Source of the DNA: Aquipseudomonas alcaligenes
GTDB taxonomy: Bacteria > Pseudomonadota > Gammaproteobacteria > Pseudomonadales > Pseudomonadaceae
Length of the DNA stretch: 64,000 nt
Assembly: GCF_003205495.1 (NCBI RefSeq)
Contig: NZ_QJRX01000009.1
Location: forward strand, 62,001 to 126,000
Direction: 5' to 3'
Numbering within the stretch: position 1 is the first letter of the stretch; the number at the start of each line of letters is the position of its first letter. Shown here piece by piece: positions 17,671-27,786 of the stretch. The position numbers and the translations under genes are program-made. Below the pieces are notes generated by a model. The model did no database searches. It was not told where the DNA came from and was given only the letters and a program-made list of their open reading frames with translations.

Positions 17671-18132
17671 ATGAAACTGTTCAGCCTGACCGTCCTGGCC
17701 CTGGGCCTTTCCGCCAACCTGGCCCTGGCCGAAGTGCGTGTCGAGGGGCCGATCGAGTACGGCGTATTCGCCACCCAGTTCAAGGATCCGCAGCCGGGCG
17801 AGCGCGTGCTGACCCGTGCCAACCAGCCGATCGAGCAGACCGACCAGGTGCCGGCGCGGCTGGGCACCAAGTTCGGCGTGCGCTACCGCCTGGTCGGCAA
17901 GACCGAGACGGAGCAGCCGCTGACCCTGATGTACTTCACTCCCGGCCTGGTGGGCCCTGACGGCAAGCGCCAGGACAAGATCGAGCTGATGCAGAAACTG
18001 GTGGTCGGCGCGCCGCAGGACGTGATGGCCTTCGAGTTCACCGAACACCACGAGGTGGTGCCGGGCGAGTGGCAGTTCATGGTATTTCAGGGCGACCGCA
18101 AGCTGGTCGAGCAGCGCTTCCAGGTGCGCTGA
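17671..18132 (+). CDS. exported DUF3859 domain protein
   Basis: A 153-residue periplasmic protein with signal peptide MKLFSLTVLALGLSANLALA cut before EVRVEG. The mature domain is a beta-rich Ig-like fold of the DUF3859 type (VRYRLVGKTETEQPLTLMYF, then VPGEWQFMVFQGDRKLVEQ). It has no cysteines and no catalytic motif. An AAGGAG ribosome binding site precedes the ATG. The gene stands alone between the amidohydrolase and a terminator. Function unknown. Confidence 0.82.
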   Translation: MKLFSLTVLALGLSANLALAEVRVEGPIEYGVFATQFKDPQPGERVLTRANQPIEQTDQVPARLGTKFGVRYRLVGKTETEQPLTLMYFTPGLVGPDGKRQDKIELMQKLVVGAPQDVMAFEFTEHHEVVPGEWQFMVFQGDRKLVEQRFQVR

Positions 18133-18151
18133 TCCCCGGCATGTCGTACCC

Positions 18152-18183
18152 AGGCCCGGCCGCAGCAGCGCCCGGGCCTTTCG
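18152..18183 (+). terminator. terminator after DUF3859 gene
   Basis: An 8-bp GC stem (AGGCCCGG / CCGGGCCT) with a 12-base loop and a short T-run lies 20 bases after the stop. Confidence 0.7.
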
Positions 18184-18200
18184 CGTTATGGGCAGTTGGC

Positions 18201-18226
18201 TCAAGGCGTGGCGGTGACGGCCGATA
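18201..18226 (+). promoter_or_regulatory. FliA (sigma-28) promoter of the membrane chemoreceptor gene
   Basis: TCAAG (18201-18205), a 14-base spacer and GCCGATA (18220-18226) match the Pseudomonas FliA pattern of flagellar class IV and chemoreceptor genes. It lies ~100 bases before the MCP start, just after the preceding terminator. Confidence 0.8.
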
Positions 18227-18328
18227 CGCAGAGGGCGAGACGGATCTCTCGCTTTCCAGGCCGGCGCCAAGACCTGCCACAGCTTGCGACTATCCTCAGA
18301 TTGCCCAGCAACCATCAGGAAACCCGTC

Positions 18329-19954
18329 ATGTCTCTGAGAAATATGAAAATCGCCACACGAGCCGGCCTGGGCTTCGCCATCCTGGCACTGCTGGTGGTG
18401 CTGGTCGGGGGCTTCTCCCTGCTGCAGATGAAGCGCATGAATGGCGCCGCGGCCGAGGTCAAGGAGGTCTGGCTGCCCAGTATCGTGGCGCTCAACGACA
18501 TGGGGCAGAACATCCTGCGTATCCGTACGGCCACCCTGCGCCTGATCGTGATTCGCGAGCCGGCCGCCCTGGCGCAGAACACCGCTCTGATCAACCAGCT
18601 CAGGTCCGACCTGGGCCAGGCACAGGCGCGCTACGAGGCACTGCTCAGCCTGGATGAGGAGCGCCGGCTGTATGAGCGCTACCAGCAGAAGCAGTCGGCC
18701 TATTTCAGCGAGCAGGAAAAGCTCATGAGCTTTTCGGCTCAGGACGATGTCGACTCGGCGATCGCCGTCGCCAGCGGCGAGCTCAACCAGCATGCCGCGG
18801 ACATGGCGGCCCTGCTGCGCGACCTGACCGAGCTAAACAACAACGGAGCCGCGGAGGCGGCCCAGCTCAGCAGCGAAGTCTACGCGGATGCGACGCAGCT
18901 GGTGATCCTGCTGATAGTCGCGGCACTGGCGGCGACCATCTTCCTGGCCCTGATGCTGACCCGCAGTATCGTGCGCCCCCTGGGCGAGGCGGTGGCGGTG
19001 GCGCAGGTGGTGGCTTCCGGCGACCTGACGCAGAAGTTCGACATCATCGGTGAGGATGAACCTGCGCAGTTGCTCAGTGCTCTGCGTGGCATGCAGCAGA
19101 GCCTGCGCAACACCATCCAGAGCATCGCCGACTCCTCCAACCAGCTGGCATCCGCCTCCGAGGAGCTGCACGCGGTCACCGAGGACTCCACCCGTGGCCT
19201 GCATCAGCAGAACGCCGAGATCGAGCAGGCTGCCACTGCGGTGAACGAGATGACCTCGGCAGTGGAAGAGGTGGCGCGCAATGCCGTCAGCACCTCGGAG
19301 GCTTCGCGCGAGTCCGACCGTACGGCCCAGCATGGCCGCGAGCAGGTGCGCCAGACCGTCGATTCCATCAGCCGTCTGGCCACCGAGGTGACCGATAGCG
19401 CCCATGAGGTCGAGCAGCTGGCGCAGCAGGTACGCAACATCAGCCAGGTGCTCGACGTGATCCGTGCCATCGCCGAACAGACCAACCTGCTGGCCCTCAA
19501 TGCCGCCATTGAGGCGGCGCGCGCCGGTGACGCCGGCCGTGGCTTCGCCGTGGTGGCCGACGAGGTGCGCGCACTGGCCCATCGCACGCAGCAGTCGACC
19601 CAGGAAATCGAGCAGATGATCGGTGGCATTCAGCAGGGGACCGAGCGTGCTGTCGGTGCCATGCAGCAGAGCACCGGGCGTGCCACTTCCACTCTGGAGC
19701 TGGCGCAGGCCGCCGGGCGCGCCCTGGACGAGATCGCCCAGGCGATTTCCTCGATCAACGAGCGCAACCTGGTGATCGCCAGCGCATCCGAGGAGCAGGC
19801 GCAGGTCGCCCGCGAAGTGGACCGCAACCTGGTGAACATCCGCGACCTGTCGCTGCAGACCTCGGCCGGGGCCAACCAGACCAGCGCCGCCAGTCAGGAG
19901 CTTTCGCGCCTGGCCGTGGACCTCAACGGGCTGGTGGCACGCTTCCGCATCTGA
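18329..19954 (+). CDS. methyl-accepting chemotaxis protein (4-helix-bundle sensor, HAMP)
   Basis: A 541-residue inner-membrane chemoreceptor. TM1 spans about 12-34, a ~155-residue periplasmic four-helix-bundle domain follows, TM2 spans about 191-213 ([18 protein letters not shown]), then HAMP (214-268) and the cytoplasmic signalling domain with the conserved tip [19 protein letters not shown] near residue 383. It lacks a C-terminal NWETF pentapeptide. The ATG giving [13 protein letters not shown] was chosen; the upstream frame extension overlaps the leader. A FliA-type promoter fits co-expression with the flagellum. The same position beside fabB holds an MCP in P. aeruginosa. Ligand unknown. 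Confidence 0.94.
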   Translation: MSLRNMKIATRAGLGFAILALLVVLVGGFSLLQMKRMNGAAAEVKEVWLPSIVALNDMGQNILRIRTATLRLIVIREPAALAQNTALINQLRSDLGQAQARYEALLSLDEERRLYERYQQKQSAYFSEQEKLMSFSAQDDVDSAIAVASGELNQHAADMAALLRDLTELNNNGAAEAAQLSSEVYADATQLVILLIVAALAATIFLALMLTRSIVRPLGEAVAVAQVVASGDLTQKFDIIGEDEPAQLLSALRGMQQSLRNTIQSIADSSNQLASASEELHAVTEDSTRGLHQQNAEIEQAATAVNEMTSAVEEVARNAVSTSEASRESDRTAQHGREQVRQTVDSISRLATEVTDSAHEVEQLAQQVRNISQVLDVIRAIAEQTNLLALNAAIEAARAGDAGRGFAVVADEVRALAHRTQQSTQEIEQMIGGIQQGTERAVGAMQQSTGRATSTLELAQAAGRALDEIAQAISSINERNLVIASASEEQAQVAREVDRNLVNIRDLSLQTSAGANQTSAASQELSRLAVDLNGLVARFRI

Positions 19955-19966
19955 GTTGCGCACAAC

Positions 19967-19995
19967 GAAAAACGGCGCCCGTGGGCGCCGTTTTT
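19967..19995. terminator. bidirectional terminator between MCP and fabB
   Basis: The stem AAAAACGGCGCCC / GGGCGCCGTTTTT with a 3-base loop has an A-run before it and a T-run after it. It can end both the plus-strand MCP transcript and the convergent fabAB transcript. Confidence 0.93.
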
Positions 19996-20009
19996 CATGG
20001 GGCGGGTAA

Positions 20010-21224
20010 TCAGCCCTGGTAACGCTGCAGGATCAGCGTGGCGTTGGTGCCGCCGAAACCGAAGCTGTTGCTCATCACGGTGTTGAGCTGGGCGTCGCGG
20101 GTTTGGCGCTGGATCGGCAGGTCGGCCAGTTCTGGGTCGATCTCCTCGATGTTGGCCGAGCCGGCGATGAAGCCGCCCTGCATCATCAGCAGGCAGTAGA
20201 TCGCCTCGTGCACGCCGGCGGCGCCCAGCGAGTGGCCGGACAGGCTCTTGGTCGAGCTGATGGCCGGTGCCTTGGCGCCGAACACTTCGCGCACCGCACG
20301 GGCCTCGGCGGTGTCGCCGACCGGGGTGGAGGTGCCGTGGGTGTTGAGGTAATCGATCGGCGCACTGACGGTGGCCAGGGCCTGCTGCATGCAGCGCACG
20401 GCGCCTTCGCCGCTAGGCGCGACCATGTCGTAGCCGTCGCTGGTGGCGCCGTAGCCGACGATCTCGGCGTAAATCTTGGCGCCGCGCTTGAGCGCGTGCT
20501 CCAGTTCCTCGACCACCACCATGCCGCCACCGCCGGCGATGACGAAGCCGTCACGCTTGGCGTCGTAGGCGCGCGAGGCCTTCTCCGGGGTTTCGTTGTA
20601 CTGGGTGGAGAGGGCGCCCATGGCGTCGAACAGACAGCTCTGGCTCCAGTGTTCCTCTTCGCCGCCGCCGGCGAACACCATGTCCTGCTTGCCCATCTGG
20701 ATCTGCTCCATGGCGTGGCCGATGCAGTGGGCGCTGGTGGCGCAGGCGGAGGAGATGGAGTAGTTCACACCCTTGATCTGGAACGGCGTGGCCAGGCAGG
20801 CCGACACGGTGCTGCCCATGGTGCGCGGCACGCGGTATGGGCCGATGCGCTTGACGCCCTTCTCGCGCAGGATGTCGATGGCTTCCATCTGGTTCAGGGT
20901 GGAGGCACCACCGGAGCCGGCGATCAGGCCGACGCGCGGGTGGGAGATTTCCTCCAGGCTGAGGCCGGCATCCTTGATCGCCTGCTCCATGGACAGGTAG
21001 GCGTAGGCCGCGGCATCGCCCATGAAGCGCAGGACCTTGCGGTCGATCAGCTCTTCCAGGTTGAGGTCGACGGAGCCGGACACCTGGCTGCGCAGGCCCA
21101 TTTCGGCATATTCCGGGTTGAAGCGGATGCCTGCCTTGCCGGCGCGCAGGTTGGCGGAGACGGTGTCTTTGTCATTGCCCAGGCAGGAAACGATGCCCAG
21201 ACCGGTGATCACGACGCGGCGCAT
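20010..21224 (-). CDS. fabB: beta-ketoacyl-ACP synthase I
   Basis: FabB elongates unsaturated acyl-ACPs and is essential for the anaerobic unsaturated fatty-acid route. The 404-residue protein has the Cys-His-His site: active Cys in [10 protein letters not shown], His in [11 protein letters not shown] and His in [11 protein letters not shown]. The start at 21224 gives [13 protein letters not shown], the family N-terminus; the longer frame runs back into fabA in another frame. fabA ends 13 bases upstream, so fabAB form the classical Pseudomonas operon. Confidence 0.98.
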   Translation of the reverse strand: MRRVVITGLGIVSCLGNDKDTVSANLRAGKAGIRFNPEYAEMGLRSQVSGSVDLNLEELIDRKVLRFMGDAAAYAYLSMEQAIKDAGLSLEEISHPRVGLIAGSGGASTLNQMEAIDILREKGVKRIGPYRVPRTMGSTVSACLATPFQIKGVNYSISSACATSAHCIGHAMEQIQMGKQDMVFAGGGEEEHWSQSCLFDAMGALSTQYNETPEKASRAYDAKRDGFVIAGGGGMVVVEELEHALKRGAKIYAEIVGYGATSDGYDMVAPSGEGAVRCMQQALATVSAPIDYLNTHGTSTPVGDTAEARAVREVFGAKAPAISSTKSLSGHSLGAAGVHEAIYCLLMMQGGFIAGSANIEEIDPELADLPIQRQTRDAQLNTVMSNSFGFGGTNATLILQRYQG

Positions 21225-21237
21225 GCGGAAATGTCCT

Positions 21238-21753
21238 TCAGAAACTGTCGGTAGAGGTGAACAGGCCGACGCGGAGGCCTTCGGCGCTGTAGATCTCGCG
21301 GCCATCGACGGCCACGCTGCCGTCGGCAATGCCGAGGATCAGCGAGCGGTTGATGGTGCGCTTGATGTGGATGTTGTAGGTGATCTTCTTGGCGGTCGGC
21401 AGGACCTGGCCGAAGAACTTCACCTCGCCCGAGCCGAGGGCGCGGCCGCGGCCGGGGTTGCCCTGCCAGCCGAGGTAGAAGCCAACCAGCTGCCACATGG
21501 CGTCGAGGCCCAGGCAGCCGGGCATCACCGGGTCGCCCTCGAAGTGGCAGGCGAAGAACCACAGGTCGGGATTGATGTCGAGTTCGGCGACGATCTCGCC
21601 TTTGCCGTATTTGCCGCCGGTCTCGCTGATGTGCACGATGCGGTCGATCATCAGCATGTTGGGGGCGGGCAACTGCGCATTACCTGGGCCAAACAGTTCG
21701 CCGCGGCTGCAGGCGAGCAATTCTTCCCGGGTATAGGCGTTTTGCTGGGTCAT
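21238..21753 (-). CDS. fabA: 3-hydroxydecanoyl-ACP dehydratase/isomerase
   Basis: FabA dehydrates 3-hydroxydecanoyl-ACP and isomerises the trans-2 product to cis-3-decenoyl-ACP, the branch point to unsaturated fatty acids. The 171-residue hotdog protein shows the catalytic pair His70 ([15 protein letters not shown]) and Asp84 (CLGLDAMWQ) at exactly the positions known for E. coli and P. aeruginosa FabA. It is the first gene of fabAB. A half-symmetric element at 21864-21879 upstream may be a regulator site. Confidence 0.98.
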   Translation of the reverse strand: MTQQNAYTREELLACSRGELFGPGNAQLPAPNMLMIDRIVHISETGGKYGKGEIVAELDINPDLWFFACHFEGDPVMPGCLGLDAMWQLVGFYLGWQGNPGRGRALGSGEVKFFGQVLPTAKKITYNIHIKRTINRSLILGIADGSVAVDGREIYSAEGLRVGLFTSTDSF

Positions 21754-21863
21754 GCGAACTCCTCAATGGTCCCCTCGGCGGGGCTAAGCTGCGCCGCGGG
21801 TTTTCTTGTGTAGCGGCAGACTAGTCATAGACTGTTGCGCCTAGGTGAAAGTCACAGCGCAGT

Positions 21864-21879
21864 GTGAACAGTTGTAAAC
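21864..21879. promoter_or_regulatory. possible DesT-like operator upstream of fabA
   Basis: The 16-base stretch GTGAACAGTTGTAAAC lies ~110 bases before fabA. It resembles, at about 12 of 16 positions as I recall it, the DesT operator of P. aeruginosa desCB/fabAB. The dyad is imperfect, so this is tentative. Confidence 0.3.
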
Positions 21880-21901
21880 AGCCTGTTCTTGTCGCAGATC
21901 A

Positions 21902-23794
21902 TCACTCGCCCGACTCTAGCATTCCCGCGCCGGCCGTGGTGCGCTTGCCCAGCCAGCGCAGCAAGATGCGCTCCAGATCGGCGCGCTTGAAGGGTTTGGC
22001 CAGGTAGTCGTTCATCCCGGCCTGCAGGCAGGCCTCGCGGTCACCCTGCAGGGCGTTGGCGGTGAGGGCGATGATCGGCGTGCCGCCGTGCGGGTGCAGG
22101 CGGCGGATCTGCCGCGTGGCCTCGTAGCCGTCCATCACCGGCAGGCGGCAGTCCATCAGCACGGCGGCGAAGCGCTGTGCGTCGAAGCTGCCGACCGCCT
22201 GGGCACCATCGCCGACCAGGGTCACCCGGTAGCCGAGGCTGCGCAGCATGGCCTCGATCACCGTCTGGTTGACCGGGTTGTCCTCCACCAGCAGCACTTC
22301 CTGGCCGTCGCCGGACTGGCTGTCGTCCTCAGGCGAGGGCATGGCAGCGCTGTGGCGCGGGCTGAAGGGCAGGGGGATTTCCAGGGTGAAGACCGAGCCC
22401 ACGCCTTCCTGGCTGCTGGCGTGCAGGGTGCCGCCCATGCGCTCGGCCAGGGTGCGGGCGATCGACAGGCCGAGGCCGGTGCCGCCATAGCGCCGGGAGA
22501 TCGAGGTGTCGGCCTGCTGGAAGGCGTCGAACATGTGCTCCAGGCGCTGCGGGGCGATGCCGATGCCGCTGTCGTGCACGGCGCAGGTGAACCACAGTAC
22601 CTCGTTGTCCAGCGGCTGCCAGCGCGTTTCGATGCGGATGCCGCCTTCCTCGGTGAACTTCAGCGCGTTGCCCAGCAGGTTGACCAGGATCTGGCGGATG
22701 CGCGTCGGGTCGCCCTGCACCTCGAAGTCCTCCAGACCGGCCTGGTTCTCCAGGCGCAGGTAGAGGCCGCGCTGCTGCGCGCTGTGCTGGAACACCTGGA
22801 TCGAGCCCTGCAGCAGCTCCAGCAGGTTGAAGGGGATGCGCTCCAGTTCCAGGGCGCCGCGCTCGATGCGCGAGAAGTCGAGGATGTCGTTGATCACCTT
22901 GAGCAGGTGTTCGGTGGACTCGGTGGCCAGGGCCGCGTATTCGGCCTGCTCGCCGGTCATCTCGGTGGTTTCCAGCAGCTGCAGCATGCCCAGCACGCCG
23001 TTCATCGGGGTGCGCAGCTCGTGGCTCATCATGGCCAGGAAGTCCGACTTGGCGCGGCTGGCCTGTTCGGCCTGCTCGCGGGTCTGGATCAGCTGCTGCA
23101 TGGCGCTGTGCTGCTCGCGGCTGGCCTGGGCGAGCTCGGCCGCCAGGTTGTTGATGTGCCGCGCCAGATCGCCCAGTTCGCTGGTGTCGGTTTCCGGCAG
23201 GCTGGTGTGGTAGTCGCCAGCCTTGATCGCCTGCAGCGCCCGTCCCATCTCGATGATCGGGCCGGCCAGGCGCCGCGCCAGCTGGCGTGCCAGCAGGAAG
23301 GTCAGCAGCAGGGCGAACAGGGCCAGCACCGTGGCCTTGAACAGGATGGTCTGCTGGCGGCTGGTGAAGGCCTCGTCGGACATGCCGACCACCACCCGGC
23401 CCAGGTACTGCTCATCGGCGCCGTTCGCCGCTGCCTGCTCGATGGGGGCGTGGAACACTTCCACGCGTGCCGCGCTGTCCTCGCCATGCCGCTCGACGTA
23501 GACCAGGATGTTCTCGGCCTTGTCGCGCACTTCCAGGAAGCGTACGTGCGGGGTCTTCAGGGTGGCGCGCAGCAGGGTCTCCAGGGCCTGCGGGTTGCCG
23601 GCGGCGATCCCGTGCTCGGCGGCCGGCGCCAGCTGGTCGGCCACCCGCTGGCCGGTCTGGTCGATTTCCGCGCGCAGGTCCTGCAGCCGCGAGTGGGTGA
23701 ACAGGCCGGTCAACAGCAGGGTCAGCAGCAGGGCCGGGCCGACGCTGATCAGTTGGGTGCGGGTGTGGATGTCCCACTTGCGGCCGAAGGTCAT
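21902..23794 (-). CDS. hybrid sensor histidine kinase (PA1611-like position)
   Basis: A 630-residue inner-membrane hybrid kinase. TM1 covers about 13-33, a ~115-residue periplasmic sensor follows, TM2 is near 150-170, then HAMP (170-225), HisKA with His258 ([12 protein letters not shown]), HATPase ([28 protein letters not shown]) and a receiver with Asp548 ([12 protein letters not shown]). There is no Hpt domain, so output needs an external Hpt protein. The neighbourhood fabB-fabA-kinase-gpsA equals that of PA1611 in P. aeruginosa, reported to bind RetS and influence the Gac/Rsm lifestyle switch; transfer of that role is by position and domain content only. Confidence 0.9.
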   Translation of the reverse strand: MTFGRKWDIHTRTQLISVGPALLLTLLLTGLFTHSRLQDLRAEIDQTGQRVADQLAPAAEHGIAAGNPQALETLLRATLKTPHVRFLEVRDKAENILVYVERHGEDSAARVEVFHAPIEQAAANGADEQYLGRVVVGMSDEAFTSRQQTILFKATVLALFALLLTFLLARQLARRLAGPIIEMGRALQAIKAGDYHTSLPETDTSELGDLARHINNLAAELAQASREQHSAMQQLIQTREQAEQASRAKSDFLAMMSHELRTPMNGVLGMLQLLETTEMTGEQAEYAALATESTEHLLKVINDILDFSRIERGALELERIPFNLLELLQGSIQVFQHSAQQRGLYLRLENQAGLEDFEVQGDPTRIRQILVNLLGNALKFTEEGGIRIETRWQPLDNEVLWFTCAVHDSGIGIAPQRLEHMFDAFQQADTSISRRYGGTGLGLSIARTLAERMGGTLHASSQEGVGSVFTLEIPLPFSPRHSAAMPSPEDDSQSGDGQEVLLVEDNPVNQTVIEAMLRSLGYRVTLVGDGAQAVGSFDAQRFAAVLMDCRLPVMDGYEATRQIRRLHPHGGTPIIALTANALQGDREACLQAGMNDYLAKPFKRADLERILLRWLGKRTTAGAGMLESGE

Positions 23795-24051
23795 GGCTGC
23801 GCTCTCCCGCCGGGGAGGATGGGCATGCCGGGACGGGTGCCCGCGGGAGCGGCCGGGGGCAAGCCGGGGAGGGAAAGGAAACTGTGCACGGAACGGCCTT
23901 GTTCTCTGCCTGACTGCGGCATGTTAACCGAGAAGGCAGGCTTTGCCAGCGCATGCGCTGCGATGGCAGTCACGCACGGTACTGGCCGGTCGGGCGATGC
24001 TTCGTGATAATGCCGCCATTCGCCATCCCGATGGCCCGTTGTGGAATTCCT

Positions 24052-25074
24052 ATGACCGAGCAACAACCCGTTGCAGTACTGGGTGGCGGCAGCTTCGGCA
24101 CCGCCATCGCCAACCTCCTGGCCGCCAACGGCCAGCGCGTCCTGCAGTGGATGCGCGACCCCGAGCAGGCCGAGGCCATGCGCACCCAGCGCGAGAACCC
24201 GCGCTACCTCAAGGGCATCAAGCTGCTGCCCGGGGTCGAGCCGGTAACCGACCTGCCGACCACCCTGGCCGCCTGCGAGCTGGTGTTCGTCGCCATTCCT
24301 TCCTCGGCGCTGCGCAAGGCGCTGCAACCGGTGGCCGGGCTGCTGGCCGGCAAGCTGCTGGTCAGCACCACCAAGGGCATCGAGGCCGAGGGCTTCAAGC
24401 TGATGAGCCAGATCCTCGCCGAAGTGGCGCCGCAGGCGCGCATCGGCGTGCTGTCCGGACCCAATCTGGCGCGCGAGATCGCCGAGCATGCGCTGACCGC
24501 CACCGTCATTGCCAGCGAGGACGAGGAGCTCTGCCAGCGCGTGCAGTCGGCCCTGCACGGCCGCACCTTCCGCGTCTACGCCAGCCGCGACAGCTTCGGC
24601 GTGGAACTGGGCGGCGCGCTGAAGAACGTCTACGCCATCATCGCCGGCATGGCGGTGGCCCTGGGCATGGGCGAGAACACCAAGAGCATGCTGATCACCC
24701 GTGCCCTGGCCGAGATGACCCGCTTCGCCGTCAAGCTCGGCGCCAACCCCATGACCTTCCTCGGCCTGGCCGGCGTGGGCGACCTGATCGTCACCTGCTC
24801 CTCGCCCAAGAGCCGCAACTTCCAGGTCGGCCATGCCCTCGGCGAGGGCCTGAGTCTGGAGGATGCGGTGGCGCGCCTGGGCGAGGTGGCCGAGGGCGTC
24901 AACACCCTCAAGGTCCTGAAGCACAAGGCCGAGGAGTTGCAGGTCTACATGCCCCTGGTCGCCGGTTTGCATGCCATCCTGTTCGAGGGGCGTACCCTGG
25001 AACAGGTGATCCAGGCGCTGATGCGCGGCGAGCCGAAGACCGACGTGGACTTCATTTCCCCCAGCGGATTCTGA
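24052..25074 (+). CDS. gpsA: NAD(P)-dependent glycerol-3-phosphate dehydrogenase
   Basis: GpsA reduces dihydroxyacetone phosphate to sn-glycerol 3-phosphate, the backbone for phospholipids (and so for PgsA in this window). The 340-residue protein has the Rossmann motif [11 protein letters not shown], the [12 protein letters not shown] segment and the catalytic Lys in [10 protein letters not shown], followed by the all-helical C-terminal domain. I took the ATG giving [12 protein letters not shown]; the open frame extends 33 codons upstream without family similarity. It leads an operon with the two genes that follow. Confidence 0.97.
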   Translation: MTEQQPVAVLGGGSFGTAIANLLAANGQRVLQWMRDPEQAEAMRTQRENPRYLKGIKLLPGVEPVTDLPTTLAACELVFVAIPSSALRKALQPVAGLLAGKLLVSTTKGIEAEGFKLMSQILAEVAPQARIGVLSGPNLAREIAEHALTATVIASEDEELCQRVQSALHGRTFRVYASRDSFGVELGGALKNVYAIIAGMAVALGMGENTKSMLITRALAEMTRFAVKLGANPMTFLGLAGVGDLIVTCSSPKSRNFQVGHALGEGLSLEDAVARLGEVAEGVNTLKVLKHKAEELQVYMPLVAGLHAILFEGRTLEQVIQALMRGEPKTDVDFISPSGF

Positions 25075-25087
25075 GAAGGAGAGCGAC

Positions 25088-25435
25088 ATGAGCGACGAAA
25101 GCAAGGAACTGGAGCGCGAGTCCATCGGCCTGCGCATTGTCTGGATGGTGATCTTCGCCATCGTCTGGCAGCTGGCGGAAATCGTGCTCGCCGGCGTGGT
25201 GCTGCTGCAGCTGGGCTACCGCCTGTTCTACGGTGCGCCCAACGCCGGCCTGCAGGGCTTCGGCGACAGCCTCAGCCAGTACCTGCAGCAGATCGGCCGC
25301 TTCGGCACCTTCAACAGCGAGGAGAAGCCCTGGCCCTTCGCCGACTGGCCGACCCCGCGCGTACCGCAGGACAACGAACCGCACAGCATCCCGCCGGCGC
25401 CGCACCCGGTGCGCGACGAAGAGCCCAAGCTGTGA
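25088..25435 (+). CDS. DUF4389 family membrane protein
   Basis: A 115-residue inner-membrane protein. One long hydrophobic stretch (about residues 16-45, RIVWMVIFAIVWQLAEIVLAG and on) probably forms a hairpin of two helices. A soluble tail rich in Pro and acidic residues follows (WPFADWPTPRVPQDNEPHS). This matches DUF4389 proteins, which sit between gpsA and sixA in Pseudomonas; the role is unknown. A strong GAAGGAG site precedes the ATG, and the stop overlaps the GTG of sixA by four bases, so translation is coupled. Confidence 0.82.
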   Translation: MSDESKELERESIGLRIVWMVIFAIVWQLAEIVLAGVVLLQLGYRLFYGAPNAGLQGFGDSLSQYLQQIGRFGTFNSEEKPWPFADWPTPRVPQDNEPHSIPPAPHPVRDEEPKL

Positions 25436-25887
25436 AACTCTGGCTGCTGCGCCATGGCGAGGCCGAGCCGCGTGCGCGCAGCGACGCGGAGCGGGCGCTG
25501 ACCGAGCGTGGCCGCAAGGAAGTGCGCAAGAGCGCCGAACGCCTGCGTGGCCAGGCGCTCGCGCATATCCTGGTCAGCCCCTACCGGCGCGCCCAGCAGA
25601 GCGCCGAACTGGTGCGCGAGGCGCTCGGCCTGAGCCTGCCGCTGACCACGGTGGACTGGGCCACCCCCGACGACTCGCCGCGCAACGCCGTGCTGCAGCT
25701 CGACCAGTACGCGGGCGACTGCCTGCTGGTCAGCCACAACCCGCTGCTCGGCAGCCTCGGCGGTCTGCTGGTGCATGGCTATCTGCAGGAACCCCTGGCA
25801 TTGCACACCGCCAGCCTGGTCGAGCTGGAAGGCGAGTCGAGCGTGCCCGGCCTGATGACGCTCAAGAGCCTGTATCACCCCCACTAG
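25432..25887 (+). CDS. sixA: phosphohistidine phosphatase SixA
   Basis: A 151-residue histidine phosphatase of the SixA type, which removes phosphate from histidine in Hpt domains or, in E. coli, from the nitrogen phosphotransferase system protein NPr. The RHG motif with the catalytic His is at the N-terminus (LWLLRHGEAEPR), the second Arg is in SPYRRAQQSA and the second catalytic His in LLVSHNPLLG. It starts with GTG, fixed by the four-base overlap with the preceding stop. Two hybrid kinases in this window, one directly upstream of gpsA, are possible phosphorelay contexts. Confidence 0.92.
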   Translation: MKLWLLRHGEAEPRARSDAERALTERGRKEVRKSAERLRGQALAHILVSPYRRAQQSAELVREALGLSLPLTTVDWATPDDSPRNAVLQLDQYAGDCLLVSHNPLLGSLGGLLVHGYLQEPLALHTASLVELEGESSVPGLMTLKSLYHPH

Positions 25888-25959
25888 TCGGCCAGGGCGG
25901 CCTGTCGGCGCTTCTGTAACATTTCTCTACTTGCGATGCCTCCTGACGCATGGAATATT

Positions 25960-25981
25960 CAACCAAGCAAGTGCTTGGTTG
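25960..25981. promoter_or_regulatory. perfect 22-bp palindrome, probable TetR-family operator
   Basis: CAACCAAGCA, a 2-base centre (AG), and its exact reverse complement TGCTTGGTTG. It lies 36 bases before the acyl-CoA synthetase start, directly after a weak -35/-10 pair (TTGCGA at 25931, AATATT at 25954). The size and symmetry are typical of TetR-family operators that control fatty-acid genes. Confidence 0.7.
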
Positions 25982-26016
25982 CTCCCTGTGACAAAAACAA
26001 TAAACAAGGAGGCCCC

Positions 26017-27681
26017 GTGGCCAGTGCAGTCCGTTTGCCGCTCGAAGTGTTTTTCGAGCGCGAGTCGCGTCACCCGAACAAGACCTACCTGATCCAGCCC
26101 CTCGGCGCCGGACAGGTGGAGCAGCTGACCTGGGCCGAAGTGGGCGAGCAGGCCCGGCGCGCGGCGAGTTGGCTGCGCAGTCTGGAGCTGGAGCAGGGCA
26201 GCAAGATCGCCATCATTTCCAAGAACTGTGCGCACTGGATAGTCGCCGACCTGGCCATCTGGATGGCCGGGCACGTGTCGGTGCCGCTCTATCCCAACCT
26301 CACCGCCGAGTCGGTGCGCCAGGTGCTGGAGCATGCCGAGGCCAGGGTGGCCTTCATCGGCAAGCTCGACGACTGGCCGGCCATGGCTCCCGGCGTGCCG
26401 GAGCAGGTCACCACCGTGGCCCTGCCGTTGCACCCGCACGGTCGCTACGACCGCACCTGGCAGGACCTGCAGGCCTGCGCGCCGATTCAGGACACCCCCA
26501 GGCCGCGCGCCGAGCAGCTCGCCACCATCATCTACACCTCCGGCACTACCGGCATGCCCAAGGGTGTGATGCACAACTTCGGCAACTTCGGCTTCACCGC
26601 CAGCCACGCCACCGAGCTGTTCGGCGTGCGCGAGGACGACCGGGTGCTGTCCTACCTGCCGCTGTGCCACGTGGCCGAGCGCATGTTCGTCGAGCTCAAT
26701 TCGTTGTACAGCGGGCTGACCGTGTACTTCGCCGAGAGCCTGGATACCTTCCTCGACGACCTGCGCCGCGCCCGTCCCACGGTGTTCTTCGGCGTGCCGC
26801 GGATCTGGACCAAGTTCCAGATGGGCGTCTATTCCAAGATGCCGGCCAGGAAACTGGACTTCCTGTTGTCCATTCCGCTGCTCGGTCGCCTGATCGGGCG
26901 CAAGGTGCTGCGTGGCCTGGGCCTGGACGCGGTGCGCTACGCGCTGTCCGGCGCCGCGCCGGTGCCCGAGGCACTGCTCAACTGGTATCGCCGCCTGGGC
27001 CTGGAGCTGCAGGAGGTCTACGGCATGACCGAGAACTGCGGCTATTCCCACGTGTGCCGCCCGGGCAAGTTCAAGCAGGGCTGGATCGGCCAGAACAACC
27101 CGGGCGTCGAGGTGCGCATCAGCGAGGTGGGCGAGGTGCTGGTGCGCAGCGGCTCGACCATGCAGGGCTACTACAAGGAGCCGGGCAAGACTGCCGAGAC
27201 GCTGACCGAGGATGGCTTCCTGCGCACCGGCGACAAGGGCGAGCAGGATGCCGAGGGCAATCTGCGCCTGACCGGGCGGATCAAGGAAATCTTCAAGACC
27301 AGCAAGGGCAAGTACGTGGCCCCGGCGCCGATCGAGAACCGCCTGGCCGTGCACAGCCATATCGAGCAGGTCTGCGTGGTCGGCGACGGCCTGCCTCAGC
27401 CGCTGGCCCTGTGCGTGCTCTCCGAGGCCGGGCGCAAGGAGCCGCGCGAGCAGCTGGAGGGCAGCCTCAAGCGCCTGCTGGAGGAAACCAACCTGGCCCT
27501 GGACAAGCACGAGCAGCTCAACGGCCTGGTGCTGGTGCCCGAGGTCTGGGCGGTGGACAACGGCTTCCTGACGCCGACGCTGAAGATCAAGCGGGCTTCG
27601 GTGGAGAACGCCTATGGCCCGCACTTCGATGCCTGGGGGCAGCGCCGCGAGGGGGTGGTTTGGCATCAGCAGGCCGGCTGA
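26017..27681 (+). CDS. long-chain acyl-CoA synthetase / AMP-binding enzyme
   Basis: A 554-residue member of the ANL superfamily that activates a carboxylic acid with ATP and joins it to CoA. Motifs: the P-loop-like YTSGTTGMPKG (about residue 172), QEVYGMTENCG (A5) and TGDKGEQD (A7). The catalytic lysine region is near the C-terminus (PTLKIKRASVE). I chose GTG at 26017 because AAGGAGG precedes it and the upstream codons span the palindrome and leader. By its FACL type the substrate should be a medium- to long-chain fatty acid; specificity is not readable. It is a single-gene unit with its own terminator. Confidence 0.9.
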   Translation: MASAVRLPLEVFFERESRHPNKTYLIQPLGAGQVEQLTWAEVGEQARRAASWLRSLELEQGSKIAIISKNCAHWIVADLAIWMAGHVSVPLYPNLTAESVRQVLEHAEARVAFIGKLDDWPAMAPGVPEQVTTVALPLHPHGRYDRTWQDLQACAPIQDTPRPRAEQLATIIYTSGTTGMPKGVMHNFGNFGFTASHATELFGVREDDRVLSYLPLCHVAERMFVELNSLYSGLTVYFAESLDTFLDDLRRARPTVFFGVPRIWTKFQMGVYSKMPARKLDFLLSIPLLGRLIGRKVLRGLGLDAVRYALSGAAPVPEALLNWYRRLGLELQEVYGMTENCGYSHVCRPGKFKQGWIGQNNPGVEVRISEVGEVLVRSGSTMQGYYKEPGKTAETLTEDGFLRTGDKGEQDAEGNLRLTGRIKEIFKTSKGKYVAPAPIENRLAVHSHIEQVCVVGDGLPQPLALCVLSEAGRKEPREQLEGSLKRLLEETNLALDKHEQLNGLVLVPEVWAVDNGFLTPTLKIKRASVENAYGPHFDAWGQRREGVVWHQQAG

Positions 27682-27696
27682 GTCGCGCGGCCCCGG

Positions 27697-27726
27697 AAAA
27701 GGCCCGGTCCCGCGACCGGGCCTTTT
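27697..27726 (+). terminator. terminator of the acyl-CoA synthetase gene
   Basis: The stem AAAAGGCCCGGTC / GACCGGGCCTTTT with a CCGC loop and a T-run starts 15 bases after the stop. Confidence 0.93.
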
Positions 27727-27786
27727 GCTTTGGGGCAACGCCTGTTTCGGTGCGAGAATCCGCGCCTGCCGCCGACAGGAGAGACG

